The notes beneath the pieces are model-generated. The model was given only the letters and a program-made list of their open reading frames with translations. It searched no databases and was not told where the DNA came from. DNA of 20,613 bases. Origin: Coprobacillus sp. CAG:698. Its GTDB lineage: Bacteria; Bacillota_I; Bacilli_A; ML615J-28; CAG-698. Positions 15,373 to 20,613 of the stretch are shown piece after piece; the first letter of the stretch is position 1; every line of letters begins with the position of its first letter. The DNA is taken from assembly GCA_000431235.1 (NCBI GenBank), contig HF988718.1, forward strand, positions 4,117 through 24,729. Direction: 5' to 3'. Both the position numbers and the translations under genes were made by a program.

Positions 15373-15411
15373 AAAAAAACTATAACTTTTAAAATATTAA
15401 AAATTATAGTT
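15373..15411 (-). terminator. terminator of the SGNH hydrolase/DegV operon
   Basis: AACTATAA (minus-strand reading of 15404-15411) pairs with TTATAGTT (15378-15385), and a T run reads out across 15373-15379 on the minus strand. The loop is long and AT-rich with further A/T pairing inside. Confidence 0.8.
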
Positions 15412-15412
15412 A

Positions 15413-16120
15413 CTATTTTAAATTATCTATTTGTTCTATTAGTACTTTAGCAATTTCAATTTGTCCATCAGCATTTGGGTGAATACCATCTAGTGATAAG
15501 TTTAGAAGAAAGTGAGTATTAAGAAGAAATATAGATCTTATATCTAACACAGGTACGTTGTATTTATTTCCCAGTTTAATAATAGTATCATTATAAACTT
15601 CTTGATGCCTTGATAGATTAGAAATATCATTGTTTAAGAAATGTAAAATACTAGGTTTATCATTTTTTTTACTAATGATATTATCGAAATAGCGGTTACT
15701 ATCAATGGGAAAGAGGTTGGTTAGAATAAGTCTAACATTTTTTTGCTTAACTTTTATGATAATTTCTTCAAGTATTTTTGTGAATTCTGTTATAGGAGTT
15801 TTTGAATGGTGTTCATTTAGAGGGAATGCGGCAACTTGATCCCAGTTATAATCACTATCATTTCCTCCTAAAGAAATTACTAATACATTTTGTTTATTTT
15901 CATCTAAATTATTTAAATATTCATCAATTAGTTTTTTATCATAAACTCTTTTTAGGGTTTGGCCAAAAACAGATTTATTGTTAATAGAAATACCATAATG
16001 CTCTTCTAATAAGTTAACAGCATTATTTTCTACTTTTACAATCTTTCCGTCAGTAATTGAGACGCCTTTAGAAATAGAATCACCAAAAATGGTAATATTT
16101 TTATCCTTTATATTCCCCAT
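15413..16120 (-). CDS. SGNH/GDSL-family hydrolase, cytoplasmic
   Basis: This protein has 235 residues if it starts at 16120 (MGNIKDKN). Upstream in-frame ATGs up to 16135 are possible, but GGTGATG then serves as the ribosome-binding site for 16120. SGNH blocks are complete: FGDSIS (block I, Ser15 nucleophile), Gly53 in SVFGQT (block II), GGND (block III, about 85-88) and DGIHPNADG (block V, Asp211 and His214). These enzymes hydrolyse ester bonds such as in lysophospholipids, acyl esters or acetylated sugars. There is no signal peptide, so it should act inside the cell. It overlaps the end of the DegV-type gene by 20 bases, suggesting coupled translation and a possible link to fatty acid handling. 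The substrate is not known. Confidence 0.88.
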   Translation of the reverse strand: MGNIKDKNITIFGDSISKGVSITDGKIVKVENNAVNLLEEHYGISINNKSVFGQTLKRVYDKKLIDEYLNNLDENKQNVLVISLGGNDSDYNWDQVAAFPLNEHHSKTPITEFTKILEEIIIKVKQKNVRLILTNLFPIDSNRYFDNIISKKNDKPSILHFLNNDISNLSRHQEVYNDTIIKLGNKYNVPVLDIRSIFLLNTHFLLNLSLDGIHPNADGQIEIAKVLIEQIDNLK

Positions 16121-16964
16121 TTTCATCACCATCATTTAAGTAAAGAATACCTAAGCAGTTTTCTCCACAATGACTAGTTACTGTACCACCTGCTAAAGTG
16201 ATATTTACATTTTTAAAGCCTCTTTCAAGAAGGATGTTTCTAATTGTTAAGACATCTTCTGGACTTGCAGTTGTGTATGTGATAAAAACTTCTTCTAAGT
16301 CAGGTGTGTTGTGTGTTTCTAAAGTGTCTTCAACATATTTCATTATGGCTTTACTGAATTTTCCTAAATATTTCTTTCTAGGAGACATAGATCCATTCTC
16401 AACAACTATTTGTGGGCGTATTTTCAAAAGAGTTGCTGCTAAGAATTTAAGTCCACTGCAACGTCCTCCTTTATATAGATAGTCAAGACGACTTAAAACA
16501 AAACTTGTTTGATCGTTTGGAATTCTTTTTTGCACACGTTCGTATATTTCTTTTGGTTCAACTCCTTGTTTTGCAAGTTTACTTGCATAAATAGCAAGAA
16601 GTGCGATACCAGTAGATAAAACACGTGTATCAACGACAAAGATATTATCTTTACCTTCACTTGCTGTTACAGCGTTATTATAAGCACTACTCATTTCACT
16701 TGATAAAGAAAAGTGAATGATTGCATCGTAATCTTTTAAAAGTGTTTCAAAATGATTTTCAAATTGATAAACGTTAACAGCACTTGTTTTAGGTAGTATG
16801 TTTGTTTCTTCAACGTATTTAATGATTTCTGAACTTGTGATTTGTCCATCCAAATATGTTTTGTCACCTAAAGTGACACTGAATGGAACAACTTTTATAT
16901 CATATTTTTCTAATAATTCATTTGTTAAGTCTATTGTACTTTCTGCGGATATTGCAATTTTCAT
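16101..16964 (-). CDS. DegV family fatty acid-binding protein (FakB-like)
   Basis: The 287-residue protein, starting at 16964 behind a GGAGG site, has the two-domain DegV fold. Landmarks are ISAESTIDL (about 5-13), VVPFSVTLGDKTYLDG, PKTSAVNVYQF, the lipid-pocket motif SLSSEMSSAYNNA (about 89-101), DYLYKGGRCSG (about 160-170), LLKIRPQI and the C-terminal GGTVTSHCGENCLGILY. FakB proteins bind one fatty acid and present it to the kinase FakA, which makes acyl phosphate for phospholipid synthesis. The first motif reads AEST where many members have TDST or TDSS, so it belongs to a variant subgroup. It is first in an operon with the SGNH hydrolase. No fakA is in the window. Family is sure; FakA partnership is inferred. 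Confidence 0.9.
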   Translation of the reverse strand: MKIAISAESTIDLTNELLEKYDIKVVPFSVTLGDKTYLDGQITSSEIIKYVEETNILPKTSAVNVYQFENHFETLLKDYDAIIHFSLSSEMSSAYNNAVTASEGKDNIFVVDTRVLSTGIALLAIYASKLAKQGVEPKEIYERVQKRIPNDQTSFVLSRLDYLYKGGRCSGLKFLAATLLKIRPQIVVENGSMSPRKKYLGKFSKAIMKYVEDTLETHNTPDLEEVFITYTTASPEDVLTIRNILLERGFKNVNITLAGGTVTSHCGENCLGILYLNDGDENGEYKG

Positions 16965-16969
16965 ATTAA

Positions 16970-16974
16970 CCTCC
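16970..16974 (-). promoter_or_regulatory. ribosome-binding site fixing the degV start
   Basis: GGAGG on the minus strand lies five bases before the ATG at 16964. An upstream in-frame ATG at 16976 overlaps it and is therefore rejected as the start. Confidence 0.8.
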
Positions 16975-17005
16975 ATATATAAATATTTTCAAATTTACAA
17001 TGGAT

Positions 17006-17034
17006 ATTATATTACTTTTTCATCAAAAAAACAA
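17006..17034 (-). promoter_or_regulatory. promoter of the DegV/SGNH operon
   Basis: On the minus strand TTGTTT (17029-17034) and TATAAT (17006-17011) are separated by 17 bases. Start is near 16999, with a leader of about 35 bases. Confidence 0.75.
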
Positions 17035-17055
17035 CCTACACATTTCAAATAATTG

Positions 17056-17113
17056 TCTACATATAAATAATGTCATTCTACTTGTCTAAATTTTAAACTC
17101 TACTGGCAGTAGA
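17056..17113. repeat. phased TCTAC repeats and TCTACT palindrome, possible operator
   Basis: TCTAC starts at 17056, 17077 and 17099, steps of 21 and 22 bases or about two helix turns. The last copy is the left arm of a perfect palindrome, TCTACT-GGC-AGTAGA (17099-17113). The group lies between two divergent promoters, upstream of both the XRE regulator and the DegV operon. A binding site for the neighbouring XRE protein is plausible but unproven. Confidence 0.45.
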
Positions 17114-17139
17114 ATTCTCCTTTTAAAAGAAAAATTAAC

Positions 17140-17168
17140 TTGATTTTATGTAAAAAATAAGATAAAAT
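17140..17168 (+). promoter_or_regulatory. promoter of the XRE regulator gene, start coincides with ATG
   Basis: TTGATT (17140-17145), 17 bases, TAAAAT (17163-17168). Seven bases past the -10 is 17175, the A of the ATG, so the transcript should be leaderless. No Shine-Dalgarno sequence is present upstream. Confidence 0.7.
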
Positions 17169-17174
17169 ATATAT

Positions 17175-17819
17175 ATGGAAAATTTAAAGAACATACTAGC
17201 CCAAAATTTAGTTAAATTACGAAAAGCTTCAAATATGACCCAATCAGAACTCGCTGAAAAGCTAAGTTACTCAGACAAAGCAGTATCAAAGTGGGAAAGA
17301 GGCGAATCGTTACCAGATATTGAAATACTTTATGAAATATCAAAATTATATAATGTTACTATTGATGAACTTCTATCAGAAGAGGTGAAAATCAATCATA
17401 CAAAGAAACTAAAGACAAAAATGAGATTTATTATTTCTCTTATTTCATCTTTACTTGTTTGGCTTATTGCTACAATTGTTTTTGTTTTTTTAGTATGGCT
17501 TAATCCAGATAAGGAGAGACAATGGCTTGTCTTTATATATGCTATTCCAGTTTCATCAATTGTTGTATTAGTTTTCAACTCAATCTGGGGAAATAAAATG
17601 TTAAATTGTTTAATAGTTTCTGTGTTGATGTGGACGATTATTCTCTCAATATTTCTCACGGTTCCTAAATTTGATAATTCTTATTTAATATTCTTTATTG
17701 CAATACCTGTGCAAATAATTATTCTATGCTGGTTTGGACTTTTAGTTTTAAAAGAAAAAGAAATAAAATTAAATGAATTATTGAAAATTAAAAAGAAGAA
17801 AAATGAAAACAATGATTAG
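17175..17819 (+). CDS. membrane-anchored XRE-family transcriptional regulator
   Basis: This 214-residue protein has an N-terminal Cro/C1-type helix-turn-helix at residues about 9-67: LVKLRKASNMTQSELAEKL, then SDKAVSKWERGESLPDI and YNVTIDELL. A short basic link (about 72-83) leads to four hydrophobic helices at about 84-108, 117-137, 142-162 and 170-192, and a Lys-rich tail. XRE proteins with such membrane tails occur widely in Bacillota and probably sense membrane or envelope state while binding DNA near the membrane. The start has no ribosome-binding site and coincides with the predicted transcription start. The gene is divergent from the DegV operon, with operator-like repeats between them, so self-regulation or control of degV is possible. 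The signal and targets are unknown. Confidence 0.88.
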   Translation: MENLKNILAQNLVKLRKASNMTQSELAEKLSYSDKAVSKWERGESLPDIEILYEISKLYNVTIDELLSEEVKINHTKKLKTKMRFIISLISSLLVWLIATIVFVFLVWLNPDKERQWLVFIYAIPVSSIVVLVFNSIWGNKMLNCLIVSVLMWTIILSIFLTVPKFDNSYLIFFIAIPVQIIILCWFGLLVLKEKEIKLNELLKIKKKKNENND

Positions 17820-17839
17820 TTAGTAGTCATTGTTTTTTT
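17806..17839 (+). terminator. terminator overlapping the XRE gene end
   Basis: The stem AAAACAATGA (17806-17815) pairs with TCATTGTTTT (17827-17836), with an 11-nt loop containing the TAG stop and Ts continuing to 17839. Confidence 0.85.
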
Positions 17840-17854
17840 GTTGTCGTCTTTTTA

Positions 17855-17883
17855 TTGAAAAAAATTAGGATTTAGTATATAAT
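17855..17883 (+). promoter_or_regulatory. strong promoter of the cysteine desulfurase operon
   Basis: TTGAAA (17855-17860), exactly 17 bases, then TATAAT (17878-17883), near consensus. Start near 17890 leaves a leader of only about ten bases, with the ribosome-binding site GGGTGA at its very 5' end before the ATG at 17900. Confidence 0.85.
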
Positions 17884-17899
17884 ATTAAAGGGTGATAAA

Positions 17900-19006
17900 A
17901 TGGTATACTTAGATTTCTCAGCAACTACTCCTGTATCTAAAGAAGTTTTAGATAAATACTATAATGATAATATTAATTATCCTGGTAATGCTAACTCATC
18001 ACATTTGTTAGGAAAAAAAATCAGTGATGAAATAGATAAAACTAATAAACTAATTTTAAAACTATTAAATCTTGATGAAAGATATGAAGTAGTATATACA
18101 AGTGGATCTTCTGAGGCTAATAATCTAGTTATTAATGGCTTATTTTCGAAGTTTAATAATATTCATATTATAACTACACCATTTGAACATTCATCTATTT
18201 TAGCCCCATCATCATATTTGCAAAAGAAGCATGTTAGGGTTGATTTTGTTAATTTATTAGAAAATGGATTAGTTGATTTAAAACATCTAGAGAGTTTAAT
18301 AGATGATGATTACACTTTAGTATCAATAGCATCAGTTAATAGTGAAATAGGTATATTGCAGGATATTGAAAAAATATCACAAATGTTAGAAAAATATCCT
18401 AAGGTTTTCTTTCATTCTGATGCAACTCAAAGTATTGGTAAAGTAGCTATAAATCTTGAAAATGTTGATTTTGTAAGTTTTTCAGCCCATAAGTTTTATG
18501 GTCTAAAAGGAATAGGAGCTTTAGTTAAGAAAAAAAGTATTTCTATTGATTCACAAATAAAAGGTGGTCGAAGTACAACAAAATATAGAAGCGGAACCCC
18601 AGCTCATCCATTAATATTTAGTTTAGGTTTTGCATTATCTTTAGTTTTAACAGATTTAGAAGAGAAAAACAAAAAAGTTTTGTCAATATATAATTATTTA
18701 AAAGATAGCTTACAAAAAATAAATAATATTTATTTAAATAGTAATGAATATTCTATACCACATATAGTTAATTTTAGCGTTTTAGGATATAATAGTATAG
18801 AACTTGTTCATATGTTATCAGAAAAACAAATATATATTTCTAACCATTCTGCTTGTTCTAGTGATAAAGAATTGTCGCATTCAGTGCTTTCGTTAACAAA
18901 AGATGAAAGCAGAGCCCGTTCAAGTATACGAGTTAGTTTATCGTATTTGACAACTAAAGAAGACATAGATTATTTAATAAAGGCTTTAAAGGAGATTCTA
19001 AAATGA
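17900..19006 (+). CDS. cysteine desulfurase (NifS/IscS-like, class V aminotransferase)
   Basis: This 368-residue PLP enzyme takes sulfur from L-cysteine, giving alanine and an enzyme persulfide. Active-site residues are in place: His97 (TPFEHSSI), Asn147 (ASVNSEIG), Asp174 and Gln177 (SDATQ), PLP Lys198 (FSAHKFYG), Arg230 (RSGTP) and the persulfide Cys319 in the loop HSACSSDKELS (316-326). The longer flexible Cys loop and closing RSSIRVSLSYLTTKEDID fit the IscS/NifS group more than SufS; the latter segment is only a landmark. No scaffold IscU, ThiI or SufBCD gene is beside it. Instead the stop overlaps a thioredoxin gene (ATGA), followed by a CcdA-like gene. Such stand-alone copies may serve tRNA thiolation, Fe-S assembly or another sulfur acceptor. 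Class is certain; the pathway is open. Confidence 0.93.
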   Translation: MVYLDFSATTPVSKEVLDKYYNDNINYPGNANSSHLLGKKISDEIDKTNKLILKLLNLDERYEVVYTSGSSEANNLVINGLFSKFNNIHIITTPFEHSSILAPSSYLQKKHVRVDFVNLLENGLVDLKHLESLIDDDYTLVSIASVNSEIGILQDIEKISQMLEKYPKVFFHSDATQSIGKVAINLENVDFVSFSAHKFYGLKGIGALVKKKSISIDSQIKGGRSTTKYRSGTPAHPLIFSLGFALSLVLTDLEEKNKKVLSIYNYLKDSLQKINNIYLNSNEYSIPHIVNFSVLGYNSIELVHMLSEKQIYISNHSACSSDKELSHSVLSLTKDESRARSSIRVSLSYLTTKEDIDYLIKALKEILK

Positions 19007-19257
19007 ATATAATTCTTGTTACCGCAATTTGGTGTCCTAGTTGTATAATTATGAGACCTAGATATCAAAAATTATTTGAAAAGTTTAATCTAAAATGTGT
19101 AGAACTTGATTTCGATGATGATGAGGAAGAAGTTGAAAAATTAAATGTTGGTAAAACACTTCCTGTGTGTATTATAATTAAAGATGGAAAAGAAAAAACA
19201 AGGATTATTGGGGAAAAAAGTTTAAAAGAACTAGAAGATCTTATTGAAATTATCTAA
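19003..19257 (+). CDS. small cytoplasmic thioredoxin-like protein
   Basis: This 84-residue protein is a minimal thioredoxin/glutaredoxin fold with active site WCPSC (Cys11 and Cys14) right after the first strand, and a cis-proline motif TLPVCII near residue 53. Ordinary thioredoxins have about 105 residues; this one lacks the first helix and strand, as do many glutaredoxin-like forms. There is no signal peptide, so it is cytoplasmic. It starts inside the stop of the desulfurase gene and ends two bases before the CcdA-like gene. It may reduce the desulfurase persulfide or feed electrons to the membrane protein. Both roles are inferred from position. Confidence 0.88.
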   Translation: MNIILVTAIWCPSCIIMRPRYQKLFEKFNLKCVELDFDDDEEEVEKLNVGKTLPVCIIIKDGKEKTRIIGEKSLKELEDLIEII

Positions 19258-19259
19258 AT

Positions 19260-20498
19260 ATGAAACAAAAAAATAATTTAATTAAAACTTTAATAATTTT
19301 AATTGTCTTTTTATTTGTTTGTATATTTTCTTTGAATGTAAAAGCACAATCTATTAAGATTTCACAAAATAATAATGAAATAGATATTTATGTTTTTACG
19401 CAAGAAAGCTGTAAAAACTGTGCAAAAATGAAAGAATATTTAAATAGTTTAAATTTAGACTATGTTTCGGTTCATTATTATGATTATGAAAGTGCAGAAT
19501 ATAAGGATTTATATGAAAAAATGAAAGAAGTTTTTGTTGCAAAGGGAACAGCTTTTGGTTTTCCTTTCACAATCATTGGTGGAAAATATTATATTGGTTA
19601 TAATGATTATATTGCAAAGTCAATTAGAAAATACATTACTATTTTTTCTGATGAAAGTTATAGTCAAAAAACACCTTATCATGATATTATAAAAATGTAT
19701 CAAAATGGTGAAGAAATAAAAGATGAATACTTAATTAAAGATAAGTATAATATTCCTTTAATTGGTGAAGTTGAAGCTAAAGATGCTAATTTGTTTTTCG
19801 TATCAATTATCTTAGGATTTTTAGATGGAATAAACCCATGTGGGATGTGGATATTACTATTTATTTTGTCACTTCTCATTCCTACAAATGACAAAAAGAA
19901 AATTTGGATTTTGGGGGGAACTTTTATTCTAACATCAGGGATTTTCTATTTTGCGTTAATGATGGCTTGGATCAATCTGATGGGTCTATTTGATGACTCA
20001 AAGGTTCTACTAATTGTTACAGGAATCTTTGCTTTATTATTTGGAGGATATAATATTTTTAAATATATTAAGAGTCGTATAAAAAAAGAAGATGGATGTG
20101 ATGTCCAAAGTGCTTCACAGCAAAGAAGAATGTCAAAAAAACTAAAGAAAATAGTTGCAAACGAAAAACTTTGGCTTGCTGTTATCGGTATTATTGGAAT
20201 TACGATAACAGTAAATTTAGTTGAAGTAGCTTGTTCAGCTGGATGGCCTGCAATTTTTTCTAATATGCTTGTTGCAAGTCATGTCACAACAAAAGCAAGA
20301 TTCTGGTATACGTTGCTTTATGTATTTTTCTTTTTGATTGATGACATAATCGTATTTACAATTGCTCTATTAACTCTTAAAGTAAAGGTTATAAGCAATG
20401 TACTTACTAAATATGCTCATTTAGTTGGTGGCATACTTATGATTATTTTTGGTATCTTAATGATCTTTTTCCCAGAATTTGTAACAATGTATTTATAA
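19260..20498 (+). CDS. extracytoplasmic thioredoxin/glutaredoxin domain fused to CcdA/DsbD-like membrane protein
   Basis: The 412-residue protein has an N-terminal signal-anchor (about 8-27), then a thioredoxin-like domain outside the membrane (about 38-130) with Cys51-Lys-Asn-Cys54 and the cis-Pro segment GFPFTIIGGKYYIG (100-113). The C-terminal half has six hydrophobic segments near 178-206, 215-236, 247-268, 303-323, 348-371 and 385-406. It carries the CcdA-type cysteines Cys194 in DGINPCGMW and Cys325 in EVACSAGWP, the pair that passes electrons across the membrane in CcdA/DsbD. A charged loop (about 270-300) adds Cys280. The domain order resembles a compact DsbD. With the upstream cytoplasmic thioredoxin it would form a full relay: thioredoxin, membrane cysteines, outer CxxC. 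It starts two bases after the previous stop with little Shine-Dalgarno, so translation is probably coupled. Confidence 0.88.
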   Translation: MKQKNNLIKTLIILIVFLFVCIFSLNVKAQSIKISQNNNEIDIYVFTQESCKNCAKMKEYLNSLNLDYVSVHYYDYESAEYKDLYEKMKEVFVAKGTAFGFPFTIIGGKYYIGYNDYIAKSIRKYITIFSDESYSQKTPYHDIIKMYQNGEEIKDEYLIKDKYNIPLIGEVEAKDANLFFVSIILGFLDGINPCGMWILLFILSLLIPTNDKKKIWILGGTFILTSGIFYFALMMAWINLMGLFDDSKVLLIVTGIFALLFGGYNIFKYIKSRIKKEDGCDVQSASQQRRMSKKLKKIVANEKLWLAVIGIIGITITVNLVEVACSAGWPAIFSNMLVASHVTTKARFWYTLLYVFFFLIDDIIVFTIALLTLKVKVISNVLTKYAHLVGGILMIIFGILMIFFPEFVTMYL

Positions 20499-20512
20499 AT
20501 TTATAATTTAGT

Positions 20513-20540
20513 GAGATAGTATAAAACTATCTCCTTTTTT
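20513..20540 (+). terminator. terminator of the cysteine desulfurase operon
   Basis: A perfect 8-bp stem GAGATAGT (20513-20520) with ACTATCTC (20526-20533), loop ATAAA, then CTTTTTT. Confidence 0.92.
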
Positions 20541-20541
20541 A

Positions 20542-20567
20542 ACTTATTATATAAGACATTAATAAGT
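20542..20567. repeat. 8-bp inverted repeat
   Basis: ACTTATTA (20542-20549) and TAATAAGT (20560-20567) are perfect inverted copies 10 bases apart, between two terminator-like hairpins. It may be an operator, part of a stem, or chance in AT-rich DNA. Confidence 0.3.
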
Positions 20568-20604
20568 AAAAAAAGCCATGTGTGCATGTGAATTCGCTTT
20601 TTTT
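20568..20604. terminator. possible two-way terminator for a gene beyond the window
   Basis: AAAAAAAGC (20568-20576) pairs with GCTTTTTTT (20596-20604) around a 19-nt loop. The stem is mostly A/T, so it is weaker than the others. A convergent minus-strand gene to the right would explain it. Confidence 0.45.
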
Positions 20605-20613
20605 CCTAAAAAT

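Noticed and set aside
15125..15385. Plus-strand open frame opposite the DUF2752 gene
   Set aside because: DUF2752 motifs on the minus strand are clear, with a promoter and coupled downstream gene; the opposite frame has none of these.
15802..17052. Plus-strand open frames opposite the SGNH and DegV genes (15802-15984, 16198-16482, 16798-17052)
   Set aside because: They are antisense to complete SGNH and DegV domains, and the last also runs through the degV promoter.
17396..17659. Minus-strand open frame inside the XRE regulator gene
   Set aside because: Antisense to membrane helices of a clear regulator.
19700..19894. Minus-strand open frame inside the CcdA-like gene
   Set aside because: Antisense to the conserved NPC motif region, no start signal.
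1..20613. CRISPR array, phage, insertion sequence, toxin-antitoxin or RNA gene
   Set aside because: No spaced identical repeats, no transposase, integrase or phage proteins, no toxin-antitoxin pair, and no tRNA or rRNA signature was found. The window is ordinary chromosome with accessory operons.

Overview
The window is AT-rich bacterial DNA with very compact coding. Trp is read as TGG and TGA is used as a stop (for example at 11802-11804), so this is the standard bacterial code and not the Mycoplasma code. Strong Shine-Dalgarno sites, spore-coat genes (cotJ) and extended -10 promoters point to a low-GC Bacillota. An uncultured gut-type Bacilli/Erysipelotrichia-like or Clostridia-like lineage would fit, but I cannot place it more precisely from sequence alone.

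Layout. Positions 2-1807 hold the 3' part of the RNA-binding protein gene tex, closed by a terminator. Positions 1900-2834 hold a two-gene spore-coat unit: a short protein that looks like CotJA joined to CotJB, then the manganese-catalase-like CotJC. Positions 2906-7511 hold two consecutive ABC exporter subunits, each with its own ATPase fused to an FtsX/MacB-type permease. Positions 7639-8715 hold a lone TPR protein. Positions 8871-13413 form a glycerol catabolism operon: glycerol kinase, a GlpA-like FAD/[2Fe-2S] dehydrogenase, an NAD(P)/FAD oxidoreductase and a small Cys-rich DUF1667 protein. A degenerate AAA/DUF4143-type ATPase follows at 13475-14779.

From 14802 to 16964 the genes lie on the minus strand: a DUF2752 membrane protein coupled to an unlisted 58-residue membrane protein, then a DegV (FakB-like) fatty-acid-binding protein with an SGNH hydrolase overlapping its end. 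A divergent intergenic region (16965-17174) holds phased TCTAC repeats and a palindrome. It separates degV from a membrane-anchored XRE regulator whose mRNA looks leaderless. The last operon (17900-20498) joins a cysteine desulfurase, a small cytoplasmic thioredoxin and a secreted-thioredoxin/CcdA fusion.

How the parts work together. The glp genes should turn glycerol into dihydroxyacetone phosphate, with electrons passing through flavin and Fe-S centres to an acceptor not encoded here. The last operon looks like a sulfur and electron-transfer module that can carry reducing power across the membrane. Almost every transcription unit has a recognisable promoter and a hairpin terminator, and several terminators overlap stop codons. 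No mobile element, CRISPR array, tRNA or rRNA was seen, and no gene-free stretch exceeds 300 bases.
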